Below are positions 36,910-47,598 of a stretch of DNA of 64,000 bases, piece after piece (within the stretch, counting starts at the first letter, position 1; each line of letters begins with the position of its first letter). The DNA is from Xylogone sp. PMI_703. Taxonomy: Eukaryota > Ascomycota > Leotiomycetes. Location of the stretch: positions 248,001 to 312,000 of the forward strand of contig JAJTUQ010000001.1 of the NCBI GenBank assembly GCA_021399445.1, given 5' to 3'. The translations under genes were made by a program, and so were the position numbers. Under the pieces are notes generated by a model, which saw only the letters and a program-made list of their open reading frames with translations, did no database searches and was not told the origin of the DNA.

Positions 36910-37444
36910 GACTTCATTGTCACTTCCCAAGCCTTTACCCGAGTTACTCATCGTGATGTCTAGTCTTCTATTGATCCATCTAAACCTTCACGCTCTCAGC
37001 AGGGGAAAGTTATTATAATTACTGGTGCAACCAAGGGTATTGGCCGCAATGTAAGCAACCTTGCCAGAAAAATCCTGTTGCAAGGTCAGCCAACTCAATA
37101 TATACTTTAACTTACTTAACTTTTAGGGGTTCGTGGCAAGTTTTGCAAAGGCCGGTGCCAATGGCTTAGTTCTAATTGCAAGGAGCAAGAGCATTCTCGA
37201 CGAAATTGAAGTCGAAATCAAGGCTTTATACCCAAATGTCAAAGTGCTTATAATACCCACAAACATTACAGACGAGAAGTCCGTTGCTACCGTGTTTGAG
37301 CTCGTCAAGCAGAACTTCGGGACTGTAGATGTTCTGGTGAATAATGCCGGCACCCTCTCGCGAGGCACCATCAAGGATAGCTTCTGGGGGGGATTTTGTA
37401 AGATACATAGCTACGCTCTTAAATCTGTAACACTTAACAGCTAA
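36910..37444 (+). pseudogene. Short-chain dehydrogenase (SDR) relic
   Basis: An SDR N-terminal half is readable. The nucleotide-binding motif GKVIIITGATKGIG sits at about 37003-37050, a GTAAGC intron follows, then GFVASFAKAGANGLVLIARS from 37127, and VDVLVNNAGTLSRGTIKDS containing the NNAG motif. Upstream, in the same frame as GKV, the typical leader reads TRVTHRDV and then a TAG (36961-36963) before SSIDPSKPS. Downstream, no YxxxK catalytic motif is found; the frame ends at 37444. Loss of the active-site half and the stop in the leader argue for a truncated pseudogene. Confidence 0.7.
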
Positions 37445-37976
37445 TAGATTATGGGTGTTCCAGATCCGCATAGGTCGCCTCTTCTTGCGCTATCTTCATG
37501 GGAGAGGTTTTTTTTTTCTTTCATTGACGGCTTGCCTCTTGGACGGCAGGCAGATTCGCGGACGAGACGTTAATAAGAAGGAGTCTCTCCGATTAATCAT
37601 TCTCCTCAACCTTGGAGCAGCCAACCAGAAGGCCCGGGTCAGGAACGCCCACCGCGTCAATCAATCTCGGACCCAGCGTCATACAGCCCAAGCCTCAAGT
37701 GCCAGGTGAGTGCTCGATGCCTTAACTAAAATATCAGACTTATTAGATCCATCCAAGAGCCTCAAATCGCGATGTTATTGCGTTTCATTATATTATGAAA
37801 TCTATTCGAAAATCTTTGAAATACGCCAATTATCGCTCATATCGCTATTCCATATCTAAAAAAAACCACATTTTCCTCATGTCAAAAACTTGTGGCTCGC
37901 GTCCTTATCCTTACCCCCATATACACAAAAGGTTGCACAAGGTATATACAAGAAAATTCAAATAGAAATACTTTGT
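37445..37976. other. Intergenic region
   Basis: This gap lies between the SDR relic and the 3' end of the MFS gene. A Ser/Pro-rich coding-like patch with a GTGAGT donor lies at about 37570-37710 on the plus strand (TLEQPTRRPGSGTPTAS), but no gene model can be built on it. Confidence 0.35.
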
Positions 37977-39716
37977 TCACTTTCTCTTCTCAATCTCCAC
38001 ATCGTTATCATCGTCATCCTTGAGTCGATGTTGTTGTCTTGTTGAAACAACTGCAGCTTCGACATCTGCTGGTATAGGCGTGACAGGAATTCGCTCCTTT
38101 TTATCGCCGCGAACAGTCCAAGACCATGCCAACTCGACAATCACCACGACCAGGAGATATCCCCACCAAACAGTGCCGAGAACTCCATTGTCTATGCCTG
38201 CACCGAAAATAATTCCCCCCGCGATTGGGCCAATGGCCCTTGCCAGCGCATTCATCATGTTACCCACGCCATGCACGGCACCCAGAGCTTGGGGACCCGG
38301 CGCCGCGTTTGTGAGCAAGATGACGCTGCTCGGGATGCCGAATGTGCGACCTGTAACTTGAAGCCATAGAATGAGGCCGACGCACACGTTCCGAATGAAA
38401 GTGTGGTCCCCAGGCAGAAACGAGAGGTACGGAGCAAAGATGTAGCATAGAGGGAAGAAGGCAATGGCGATGCGGTGGGTCCACAGTGTTCCGAAACGAG
38501 CTTGTAGCGAAGGGAAAATGAAGAGTTGGATGAGGATGCCGTAGACCTGGAAAACAGAGAGAAATACTCCTATTGTGGGGGACGGTAGGCCGAGGCCGCC
38601 AGTGAAATGGAATATGGAGCGCTCGTCTGTCGCCGAAGACGATGGCATTGAAAGGAGGACAGGGAAGAGCTGCATAAATGCTGCATTGTGAAGCGGAAGC
38701 AGAGCGAAAAGGATGATCGTGTAGACGACTTCGCGAGTATAGATGCTACGATCGGTAATGGAGAGGCGCTTCGGTGGCCGACCAGGACCTCCCGGCCGGG
38801 GCTTAGGTGGCTCTGGGGAAGAGGAAGAGCCAGATGCATCTTGAAGAGCAAGGTTGAATGAAGTCTCATCTGTGTCATCCGCGTTGAGGGCTGAGTAGCC
38901 AGAACTCCTGCGTCTGAAGATGCGATCAAAGATAGCTTTCAGGACCCGACCAGCTTCAATGCCAGGATCCCTCCTTCCTGCCTTTTGCGCCAGTGTCTCC
39001 TTCAGCCCAAAGAACGCCAGGAGAAAACTGCAGAACAGCACCCACGCATTGAAAATGGTAGGGAGCGCAAAGGGGTATTCCACCATCCATGCCACTCCGT
39101 CCTTTCCACCTGCGAAATTCAGGATTCCAGTGGGCCCAAACAACCATGACAAATTCTTGACTGGCTGTGCCAGAAATCCACCCAGGGCCAGTCCCAGTGT
39201 ATTCCCAGCATTGAAGACCAAGGGAAGGAGCAAAAATGCGCGGCTCTGGTACTTCCTTTCCTTAACGATCTCCGCCGTCATCGTCCTCATTACACCGATA
39301 TTACCGTTACCAATCCCGGCGAGAATGCGCCAGAACAGGAGTGCCGGAATGGTCTTGGAGAAGCCAAATCCAATGCTGGATACGATTGACAGGGCCAGGC
39401 CGATCAGGATGGAGGTTTTGCGGCCCCATTTCTCGGCGACGTGGGCCCAAGGCATCGAGGTTGCGAACTGCGAGAGGGCAAACATGGCGACCAGTAAGCC
39501 GGCCTGGCGAGACATGGACGATGAGCGGCCATTGTTTTGTTCGGGAGCAGACGTGGATGAGGGCTGCAGCGAGCGCACCAGGTAATAGAGGTACGGAAGC
39601 AGACACGTATTGCAGAGCGGTTCGGAGAGACGACAGATGGCGAGAATAAAGAGCTGCGTCTTATTCGGGAGGGACATCCACGAGACCACCTCGGGTTTGC
39701 CTTGTGGAGGAGGCAT
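37977..39716 (-). CDS. MFS transporter, DHA1/ZIFL-like
   Basis: A single exon encodes 579 aa. About twelve hydrophobic segments are present, with the MFS A-like motif WAHVAEKWGRKTSILIG after helix 2 and LFWRILAGIGNGNIGVMRTMTAEIV in helices 4-5, as in the yeast YCR023C and plant ZIFL branch of the major facilitator superfamily. A hydrophilic central loop (about residues 270-335) is rich in Ser and Pro. The C-terminal tail is charged (DDDDNDVEIEKRK). The ATG at 39716 is followed by PPPQGKPEVV, typical of this group. The likely location is vacuole or plasma membrane; the substrate is unknown. Confidence 0.9.
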   Translation of the reverse strand: MPPPQGKPEVVSWMSLPNKTQLFILAICRLSEPLCNTCLLPYLYYLVRSLQPSSTSAPEQNNGRSSSMSRQAGLLVAMFALSQFATSMPWAHVAEKWGRKTSILIGLALSIVSSIGFGFSKTIPALLFWRILAGIGNGNIGVMRTMTAEIVKERKYQSRAFLLLPLVFNAGNTLGLALGGFLAQPVKNLSWLFGPTGILNFAGGKDGVAWMVEYPFALPTIFNAWVLFCSFLLAFFGLKETLAQKAGRRDPGIEAGRVLKAIFDRIFRRRSSGYSALNADDTDETSFNLALQDASGSSSSPEPPKPRPGGPGRPPKRLSITDRSIYTREVVYTIILFALLPLHNAAFMQLFPVLLSMPSSSATDERSIFHFTGGLGLPSPTIGVFLSVFQVYGILIQLFIFPSLQARFGTLWTHRIAIAFFPLCYIFAPYLSFLPGDHTFIRNVCVGLILWLQVTGRTFGIPSSVILLTNAAPGPQALGAVHGVGNMMNALARAIGPIAGGIIFGAGIDNGVLGTVWWGYLLVVVIVELAWSWTVRGDKKERIPVTPIPADVEAAVVSTRQQHRLKDDDDNDVEIEKRK

Positions 39717-41416
39717 TTTGAGCGTCTGGGGACGGGCGTGGTTTTTATCGAGAGGGAGTGTGAAGTGTGAGGATGGAGAACTTGTGCTTTCCGTGGGGAC
39801 CTTTCAACAATGCGGCATGAGTGTTCCTCAGCAGCAGCAGCACAGAGAGTGCCGAAAAAATGGAGGGGGATCACCGTTGGACGGGTTGAAGATGCAAGAG
39901 ACGCGTGTACGACTCCCACGCAAAAAGCGGCCGGGAATAATAAAGAACTGGCCGCTTTTTGGGAGGGACTGCAGTGACCGCGGCAACGTCAAGCAGAGTT
40001 GATGCGCAAGTGAGCCAATTGCACCGAGATTCTGTCCTGCGACAGCGATCGCGATCAGGGCGGTGGTACTCCGTAAATCCGGGGGATAAGAGAGCGAAGG
40101 GAAGAAGCGCAGAAGTGTCGCGAGAGATGGATCTGCAGGGACCAGGATGATAATACCTCTGACCGTTTGATAGGAACAGTTGGGTAAGATAATTAAGTTG
40201 AACGAAGGAATTGGTAATCCAGATCAACAGACTATTCAAGGAGCGAAAGAAAGCAAAGCAGAGCCTGTAGCGGGCAACAAACGCAGAACAAGAGCAAGAG
40301 CGAGAGAACTGGCCGGATGTTCAGGAAGAATACAGCCTGGACATGGTGTTTGGGTTGGGAGCAGCGAAGGGATGAAGGGATGAAGGGACCAAAGGGGGAC
40401 TTTCAACCGCTTCTTAATTGCACCACGCGGCCGCGTAGCCGGATGGGACACGCAGCGGATTTTCAATCCAGCCACATGTTGCGGCAGCGTCCAATTACAG
40501 TATCGAGTTGGCAGCGAAAAAAAAATAAGCTTTGGGTGGATTCGACTGAGTACGGTATGGACATCAATATTTTATATTTCAATAGTGCGCTTGTGCGATA
40601 CCGTCTAGTCTACGCTGTTGCCCCTGGCTCAATAATATCGGGATATGATACGGTATCGCGGGTGTTCTGGCCCAGACTATTGGTATTGGGAGATTCCTTG
40701 GCATCTTGGGCTAAAAATGTACCAGTATTTGTGGCGGTGCAGGTACAGTACAGTACAGTCCTGTTCCGAGTCCACCTGCGCTGGCTGCAGGCTGCTGTAC
40801 CAGTACCTCGCTCTTCAGACGCAGGGGCAGATGGTCCTGCCGGCTCATAGTCTAGGCCCTCAGGGTCCTTCACCTCAATCTCTCTCTTCCCTTGACGCTT
40901 CAGGACTGAGTGCCTCTTCCTGTGGGTCAACCCGGTCAAGGTCACCGAAATACTCTGGCCTAAGGCTGCACCTGTAGCACTGACGCCGTCCCCGTCTTGA
41001 ATGTACAAGTACGCCTTACAGACTTAATATAATCAAATCTACACTCCTTCCTTTTTGCATATACTAGCCTCTGTGCTATACTATTAAGCAAAGCTACATC
41101 GACGGCTTTTAAGAGCTGGTTTATATCTGCTGCTGGGCTAAGCGCCCGCTTCTTTTCCCATCCTTCTGAAGATCGGTGTACAAAACATAGTAAGGCTCGC
41201 ATTGTTATAAGCGGTTCTTCAATAAATAAAATGTAATAGTCTTCACCAACTCAAAACGGCGCTTGTTTTAGCTCATAACCTGTAAGAGTCACGTAAAATA
41301 CATGACTACCATCGCTAACCATAAGGTCTGACGTTAGCCACGGTATACCCTGCTACAGAGTAACAGTTCACACATGGTAAAAGCATCTTATTTCGTTTAA
41401 ATACTCGTTATCCCGC
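39717..41416. other. Intergenic region with small ORF and microsatellite
   Basis: This 1.7 kb stretch has no convincing gene. A GTACA-type microsatellite lies at about 40743-40759. A minus-strand ATG frame of 80 codons (41202-40960, containing SPAADINQLLKAVDVALLNSIAQ without database support here) could be a remnant, but I do not recognise it. The left end is the promoter of the MFS gene. Confidence 0.35.
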
Positions 41417-43230
41417 TCATAATCCATCTGTTTGTAGTTTCTGGCCCTGCTCTTCAGTAACAAGTGTCATTATTCCATCATCTACTTCATCTAACCACTC
41501 CAGGCCTTTCGAGCCTTCCTCAATAACCCATTTTTGTCCCTTCTCGCTTTTATGTAACGCCTCACACGCATTTCCTAAGACTAACAGTCCTGGTGGTCGA
41601 CTTCCGGCTTCCTGAATTGCTTCAACAACAAACTTCAACGTTGTTCTGATGACTCTCTGATCTGGACAACTAGCTCGCTCAATCACAGCACAAGGAGTGT
41701 TGATGGGCCACAGATTTCTCGATTTATCAATTTCACCGTCCTCCAGGGTCTTCATCGCATCAACAGAGTCATGAGTTGTTAGGTCAGCAACTAACCCCTC
41801 GATACGATGTAATGCCATAAGAAACACAACAGTCCGTGTGGAAACATACTCGGGAGGAGCAGCGGGCTTTCCTTTTCTTCCTGTACCGGTGCAGATAAGT
41901 ACCTGATCGCTGACGGCTCTTTGTGTCGCTGGAATGTTAACAAAGAGAGGCGCTGACAAGGCACTGGTAATGCCTGGCAAAACGGTAATCAAGTCACCAT
42001 AACCTTCTTTACGGAAAAATTCAAACTCCTCACCCCCGCGGCCATAGATATATGGATCGCCTTGTTTTAACCGGAGAACTGTCTTTCCTGCCTTGACACC
42101 CTCAAGACTAAGTGTGAGAAGCTCTTCTTGGGCTTGCTCTGCATTTCCAGGGAATTTTCGCGCTATGTAAACTGGTGTTCGACGGGGAATCAAGTCAAGG
42201 ACAGCAGAAGGTACAAGTTTATCTGCCAGAATCAGATCAGCGGACTTGATTGCCTTATGTGTTGCTACGGTAAGAAGTGATGGGTGACCGGGGCCTGAAC
42301 CAGCCAAAATAATGCGTCCCTGAGATCTATCAGATGAATTGTGATTATCGAGCTTATGTGGGTTTAGAGGCGTAATTGTATCCGGACGTTTGTGGTATGC
42401 TTGTAATACCAAATCGACATCTTCATCCGTAATTGCAGCAAGACGGCGTAAGGGCCAGTATTCACAAATCTGGCTCAGCCATCTGATCCGTCTATTTTTC
42501 TGTGCGTCCAGATCCGCATCTGTAACTAATTTATTAAAACTGGCACTTTGCTCAGTCGATTCTTCTTCGTCAAGTCCTTCATTCAGTGCCTGGTATGTGA
42601 GGTGGTCTTCTTCTTGTATTCGTCGCCGAATGGTACCTAATCGCTCGCACGCGGAACCCAAACTCGAAGGCAGGGACGAAGCTATTTCTCGACGAATCCG
42701 AGAAGAAAGCTTACATCCTTTACCATTTGTAGTTATACCGATTTGGAGTGGACCATCAGTATGTGTTGATAAGAGGGTAAATGTACATAGAGAAGGGGCG
42801 TCAACAACATTGACAGGAATTCGATTTCTTTTGCATATGGAAGATATGTGCACAGCTAAGTAGAGTCACATAAGTCAGTCTATGATAGATAATAAAGGTA
42901 AGGACCTTATCAGGAATAAGATGGCTCACCCAACGAGCTCCGCGATCCTGAAGTGACAAACACAGCGTCTACGACACCTCCGATCTCTTCCCTCCCTAAC
43001 CTGAAGAGATCTTCATCTTCGAATGATTTCTTTAGCCATGTGAGCTCACTGCTGTCAATTCTCTTCTGCAACCCATAATACAGTTCGGCATCAGCAGCAG
43101 CAATGAGCAACGGCTTTGCGCCGACTTCCAGGGACTTTGCGCAGCGTGCTGCAGCCAGCGAATTCGAGCCAACGATGAGATGTATATGCCCTCTGCAGTC
43201 GACTGCAGTGAGGAGGGAGGTGTTTGTCAT
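41417..43230 (-). CDS. Siroheme synthase (Met8-like domain fused to SUMT)
   Basis: Two exons, 43230-42930 and 42855-41417, encode about 579 aa. The N-terminal third is a Rossmann domain of the precorrin-2 dehydrogenase/ferrochelatase (Met8, CysG-N) type with IHLIVGSNSLAAARC and later IPVNVVDAPSLCTF. The C-terminal two thirds is uroporphyrinogen-III C-methyltransferase with IILAGSGPGHPSLLT, ADLILADKLVP, RLKQGDPYIYGRGGEE and LPGITSALSAP. Together these make the iron-chelated tetrapyrrole siroheme, the cofactor of sulfite and nitrite reductases. The intron has a GTGAGC donor and a TTAG acceptor. A CACGTG element lies about 390 bp upstream. The start is the first ATG. Confidence 0.94.
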
Positions 43231-44372
43231 GGCCGAGTTCTTGAATATGTTCCGACAAACTCAATTGAGGATCTCTGGGGAAGAAGTATCACCTAATTAT
43301 TATGCCTGAGCTCGCTGAGCTCCCTTGAACCAGGGACTGCGGGGCACCAGAATCCCGGCAGGCAAATCCCGATGATGCAATTGCGCTAGGAAAAAATTTT
43401 GAACAGACGGAAGTCTGAGGCAAAAGTTACGAATGAAGGACGAGTGAATAATATATATTAGAAGATGGGGTCTACTTCAGTACAGAAAAGAAATATTATA
43501 TGTGTGAAATGTAATGCTGCAGAGTCACGATCGGAAAAGCTTAATCTTTTGCTTATCGCAATAAATTTGCTTTCGTTATCAATTCCGGCGGAAACATTCT
43601 CCGCGGGGTATGTTCAAGTCACGTGCGGCGTCCCTTATCTGGCATGAGAGGGCGCCAACTGTGGAGGGCTTGAGCTAAAGGCAGTCATTATTACTCGTAG
43701 AGGCGGAGGAAGCTACTCTGTCAATAAAAACTGTAAAGTTAGTAAAGAGGATGTAAAAGCATTGAATCTTATCCTCAGTCTTAATATCTCCGCGTTGTGG
43801 CGCCGAATGATACAGATTTTTTCTTGTTACTAGAGTTTTCTAATTACCTCTCTGGTCAGCAAGTTAGACCCAACATATTTAGTGAGAAGAGAAGGGTCGA
43901 ATCTTTCACCGGCATTGATCATGAAATCCGGCGATTTTTTCGGCGGTGGAGCTGCGCCGGCGATTCTTATATACGGAATAAGTCTTTAATGTACGGTTGA
44001 CCTTAGCTACGATAGCCATCAACTCTTGCCACCTAATTTAACCTCAGAAGTTTTGAGTCTTTGTATAACCGGAGAGCTTTGTAAAAGAAAACGTATCTTA
44101 CACGTATTTTATGTTAGGCAAGCGGTTTACAGTTACTGGATATCAGCATTCATTTGAGCACTATTAAGACAGTTAAGAAGATTAACGCTATTATCTACGT
44201 GCTCGATGATGGTTTCTTAACGGAAATATTACACAATGCTTTGGTGAATTGTAATCTAATCATACTTCATGTGCTCTATTGTAGGCTTATTCTGATGTGT
44301 ATAGTCAAGCTATTTTTTAAGATGTGATCTCTTTAACTGCATGAGTCCTCGTTCTGTCTATCATCACTTTTC
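43231..44372. other. Intergenic region
   Basis: This is a 1.1 kb AT-rich gap. The right part is the 3' flank of the epimerase gene and the left part is the siroheme synthase promoter, with CACGTG at 43620-43625. No gene is seen. Confidence 0.4.
43620..43625. promoter_or_regulatory. CACGTG element upstream of siroheme synthase
   Basis: The palindrome CACGTG (in TCACGTGC) lies about 390 bp before the siroheme synthase start. In yeasts the bHLH factor Cbf1 binds this sequence at sulfur-assimilation genes. Its use here is inference; one hexamer per several kb is expected by chance. Confidence 0.3.
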
Positions 44373-45276
44373 TTACAGATTGCCACCCTTTCGTCTTTTC
44401 TCTACAGCCTCCCGTAATACCGATATCACCTCTCGTGGGTCTTTGGCTCCAAATACTGCACTTCCTGCAACAATTACATTTGCTCCAGCATCCGCGGCTT
44501 GGTCAATTGTACCTGGGCCTAAACCTCCGTCTACCTCAATGTTCAAATCTGGATATCGTTGCCTCAGAGCAGTAACCTTGGGTAATTCGGACGCCATAAA
44601 CTTTTGTCCTCCAAAGCCTGGTTCTACCGTCATAATAAGGACCATCTAATTTTTGAGAGACAATGTATTAGTACTTTCATCCTTAACATGGACACCAGAA
44701 GCTTACATCAGGCCGCTCCTTTTCCTTTGAATTCTCCAATATATCCCATAATACATCAACACTTGTTTTAGGTTTGATAGCAATTCCAGCAAGCATTCCA
44801 CAGTCGTGAATATACCGAATCATATCTGTTGGGCTGGTTGCTTTGTCACTTGTGGCTTCTGGGGACTCCGCGGCAGTGCTGGATATTGCGGCCTCGTAAT
44901 GAAAGCAATAGAGGTTACAGCCAGCCTTCTGAAACTCTTTAACCCATTTCTTCGGCTACAGCAGCGACATCTGATGATCAGCAAGTCATGAAATGGAAAT
45001 ATTTCGAAACCTAGCCAGCGGGATGTAATCTACCTCTGCAATCATCATATGGCAGTCAAACGTTCCCTTTCCAAACTTGTCACCTGGTTGCTGGACATGA
45101 CTCCTGATTTTTGTGACCACTGGGGCTCCAAAGGTGATGTTCGGAACAAAATGTCCATCCATGATGTCAACATGGAGCCAATCGGCTCCTTGAGCTATTG
45201 TATCGCTGCATTGCTTTCCTAGATCTGCAAAGTCGGCGGAGAGGATTGAAGGAGCGATAATCGCAGGAGGAGACAT
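44373..45276 (-). CDS. RPE1: Ribulose-phosphate 3-epimerase
   Basis: Three exons, 45276-45034, 44955-44707 and 44645-44373, encode about 254 aa. The enzyme interconverts ribulose 5-phosphate and xylulose 5-phosphate in the non-oxidative pentose phosphate pathway. The TIM-barrel family motifs are clear: [15 protein letters not shown], the metal site [38 protein letters not shown] and IEVDGGLGP. The introns (donors GTAGAT and GTAAGC, acceptors GTAG and TTAG) are phase 0. Exon 2 carries the fungal Ser/Thr-rich insertion after YCFHYEA. Length fits the family. Confidence 0.95.
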
Positions 45277-46051
45277 GTTGTCGTAATATCACTAAGGATA
45301 TGGGTTGTGGTTCAAGATAGTGGAGGGGTGTAATCGAACAATTCTGCTTTATGGCTCTTAAATGCAACGCCAGAAATTCACCCCTCCGAGTATGACATCG
45401 CCGGTCATGAAGCTCGATTTGATGCCTCATTTCCAAGGTATCAATGTTGAGATTCGAGGAGACGAAAGGCTCGTGGATTTCACGTGGCTGTGAGTTACAA
45501 TTACTGATGTCTCATTCACAGGTATAAAACAAGCTATTAATAAAGTCGCACTCTATCATTGTTCAATAGCTGACTATATAAGATCACCGTTGTGGCATGG
45601 AGGACTCAGATCTCGACGAATTTGTAAGAGTCAGACAAGCCGACAGTGGATTTCATGTTTATTCGGAAAAATTAATAATTATTAGTTCAAATCTAAGTAG
45701 ATTACGTTACATTGGATGGCTTCTAAGTGCTTGTATTGGATATGTCACTATTGTATATAAGATAATAGCCGGATACTAAAGGTCTAAAACGTCGTGGTAG
45801 CTTTCCATCTGATAAGATGAAAATTTCGTGCATCTGATAATCTGATAAGATGAGTGGGCCAAGGGTTGTACGACTAGCGTCTTCAGCTAGATCGACCTAT
45901 GGCTCCACGGGAGTACTGTGAAGACTATGGATCGCGGAATTTTTTGGTTGAAGTATAGCATAATCATAATTTGGAAAGAAGCCTCTTAATTCTTCCCCGT
46001 CTCCACTCCATTCACCGCTTGTCTCTCGGTATAGTCTTGCTAACATCCTTC
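45277..46051. other. Intergenic region
   Basis: This 0.8 kb stretch holds the epimerase promoter (CACGTG at 45481-45486, about 205 bp upstream) and the 3' flank of the enoyl-CoA hydratase. No gene is recognised. Confidence 0.4.
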
Positions 46052-46941
46052 TCACAACTTTGAGTTCGTCCAGTTTGGTAACCGTTTCTCTACAAACGCC
46101 TGGATTCCCTCAGCAAAGTTAGGGCCTGCCATAAGGCGAGAGTACCACTGGTCAGCTAGCGTCGATACGGCCTCCTCAACACTGCCCGCTTCCCAGCTCA
46201 TGCGAATACCCATGCGGCCGACAATCAGCGCGTCCGGACTGTTGCGGCACATTTCTTGAGCAACCCGGACGGCCACTTGAACAACATCGGTTGTAGCATC
46301 CACTACTTGCATTACTAGGCCCCATTCATGGAGCGTTTGAGCGCTGACATTTCGGCCGGTAAGGACAAGGTCTGTCGTGCGTTGCAGTCCAAGAGTCCGA
46401 GTCAGTCGAGGAAGACACCCCGCCACGGGGACTATACCACGCTTCACTTCAGGTAAGGAGAAGATCGCTGAAGAGGAAGCAATAACGAGATCACAATTGG
46501 CTATCATCTCAAACCCGCCTCCCATGCAGATGCCGTTCACCGCCGCTATAATTGGCTTCTTCCCTCTTCGCCGAGGCAGTCCTGCCAGACCCGGTGCATC
46601 CATGCTGTTGACCACCCCAGCCTTGTTCATTGCATTCCACTCTATTTGCATCAGTCCCAATCTTTTCGTGCTCATGTAAATTACGATGTGGGATAGAATG
46701 CAGCAAACCTACCTTCTAAATCGGCCCCAGTGCAGAATGCTCTTCCACTGCCCGTAATAATACCGACCCACAAGTTTTCATCTTGATCGAAACGCTCCCA
46801 AATCTTTTGAATCTCTTGGCTCGTCACTTTATCAATGCAATTGAGCTTCTCAGGTCTGTTCAATGTTACTTGAACTATCCGTTCTTGTGGGAAAGAAACG
46901 TCAAAATGTTGGAAGTGAAGGGGTTCTCGTTCTAGCGACAT
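46052..46941 (-). CDS. Peroxisomal enoyl-CoA hydratase/isomerase family protein
   Basis: Two exons, 46941-46713 and 46641-46052, encode about 272 aa. The crotonase-fold motifs are present: VTLNRPEKLNCI, ITGSGRAFCTGADLE (oxyanion-hole loop), PIIAAVNGICMGGGFEMIANCDLVIAS, and FSLPEVKRGIVPVAG with the Glu region used for catalysis. The protein ends in Ser-Lys-Leu, a classic PTS1 peroxisomal import signal, so it probably acts in peroxisomal fatty-acid or branched-chain acyl-CoA breakdown. The intron has a GTAGGT donor and an AATAG acceptor and gives the expected DLEEWNAMNKAG join. Which acyl-CoA it prefers is unknown. Confidence 0.92.
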
Positions 46942-47598
46942 AGCTTATCAAAGATCAGATAAGATGCACAATAGTAATTCGTCTAAATATGGCTGTTGGG
47001 CCAGCTTTATACTTACATGTACTGATCGGCTTAACCATTAGCACACGTGCTACTGCATGCTACAAGCTCCCCCCTTGGCTAGCCAGTTGGTTCCCCACCA
47101 TGCCATTGTACAATACCAGTATTAGTTGGGCCGGGATTCCTGCTCGCACTCCCATTGCCGGTATGAATTGCAACGTCCTGCAGCTCTCTACCGGCAAGAG
47201 GACCGTCAATTGACTTCATACTTGTATTGCTGCATGGTCTCCTGTCGCTGTACTTTGGCACCTGCCAAGACTAATGAGACGGGAGGCGTTGCCGATCCTA
47301 AGGGTACGCGTAACAATGTCAGAACGCAATATACCCCTGATATTGGGCACATTGTTGCGTACGAGTAATTGGTACCATTCCGTGTGAATATTATCTATGT
47401 AGCTAATGTGACATTACTCTTATATCCAATGTCTTACAACCAAGTGATTCAAAGTGAAGACCGAATATCTCTCCATGCCATCCGTTTACTAAGGACGTAA
47501 TCCATGGTTTGCCGCGTGAAATCCTCACGCCCATTCCTCAACTCCGTAGGCTATCACACTACGACCAAACTCTGACGTCGCAACTAGGAAACATTTGC
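46942..47598. other. Intergenic region with partial dispersed repeat
   Basis: This 0.65 kb gap contains a CACGTG at 47044-47049 about 100 bp upstream of the enoyl-CoA hydratase start, and a partial copy of the dispersed repeat at 47325-47388. No gene is seen. Confidence 0.4.
47325..47388 (+). repeat. Dispersed repeat, partial copy C
   Basis: About 64 bp matches the right end of repeat copies A and B with substitutions. Shared pieces include AATATACCCC, GATATTGGGC-like, TTGCGTACGA and CCGTGTGAA. It looks older or more eroded than the other two copies. Upstream similarity is unclear. Confidence 0.5.

Noticed and set aside
45597..45779. 60-codon plus-strand frame in the epimerase upstream region
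   Set aside because: No similarity, poor composition, and it lies within an AT-rich promoter region.
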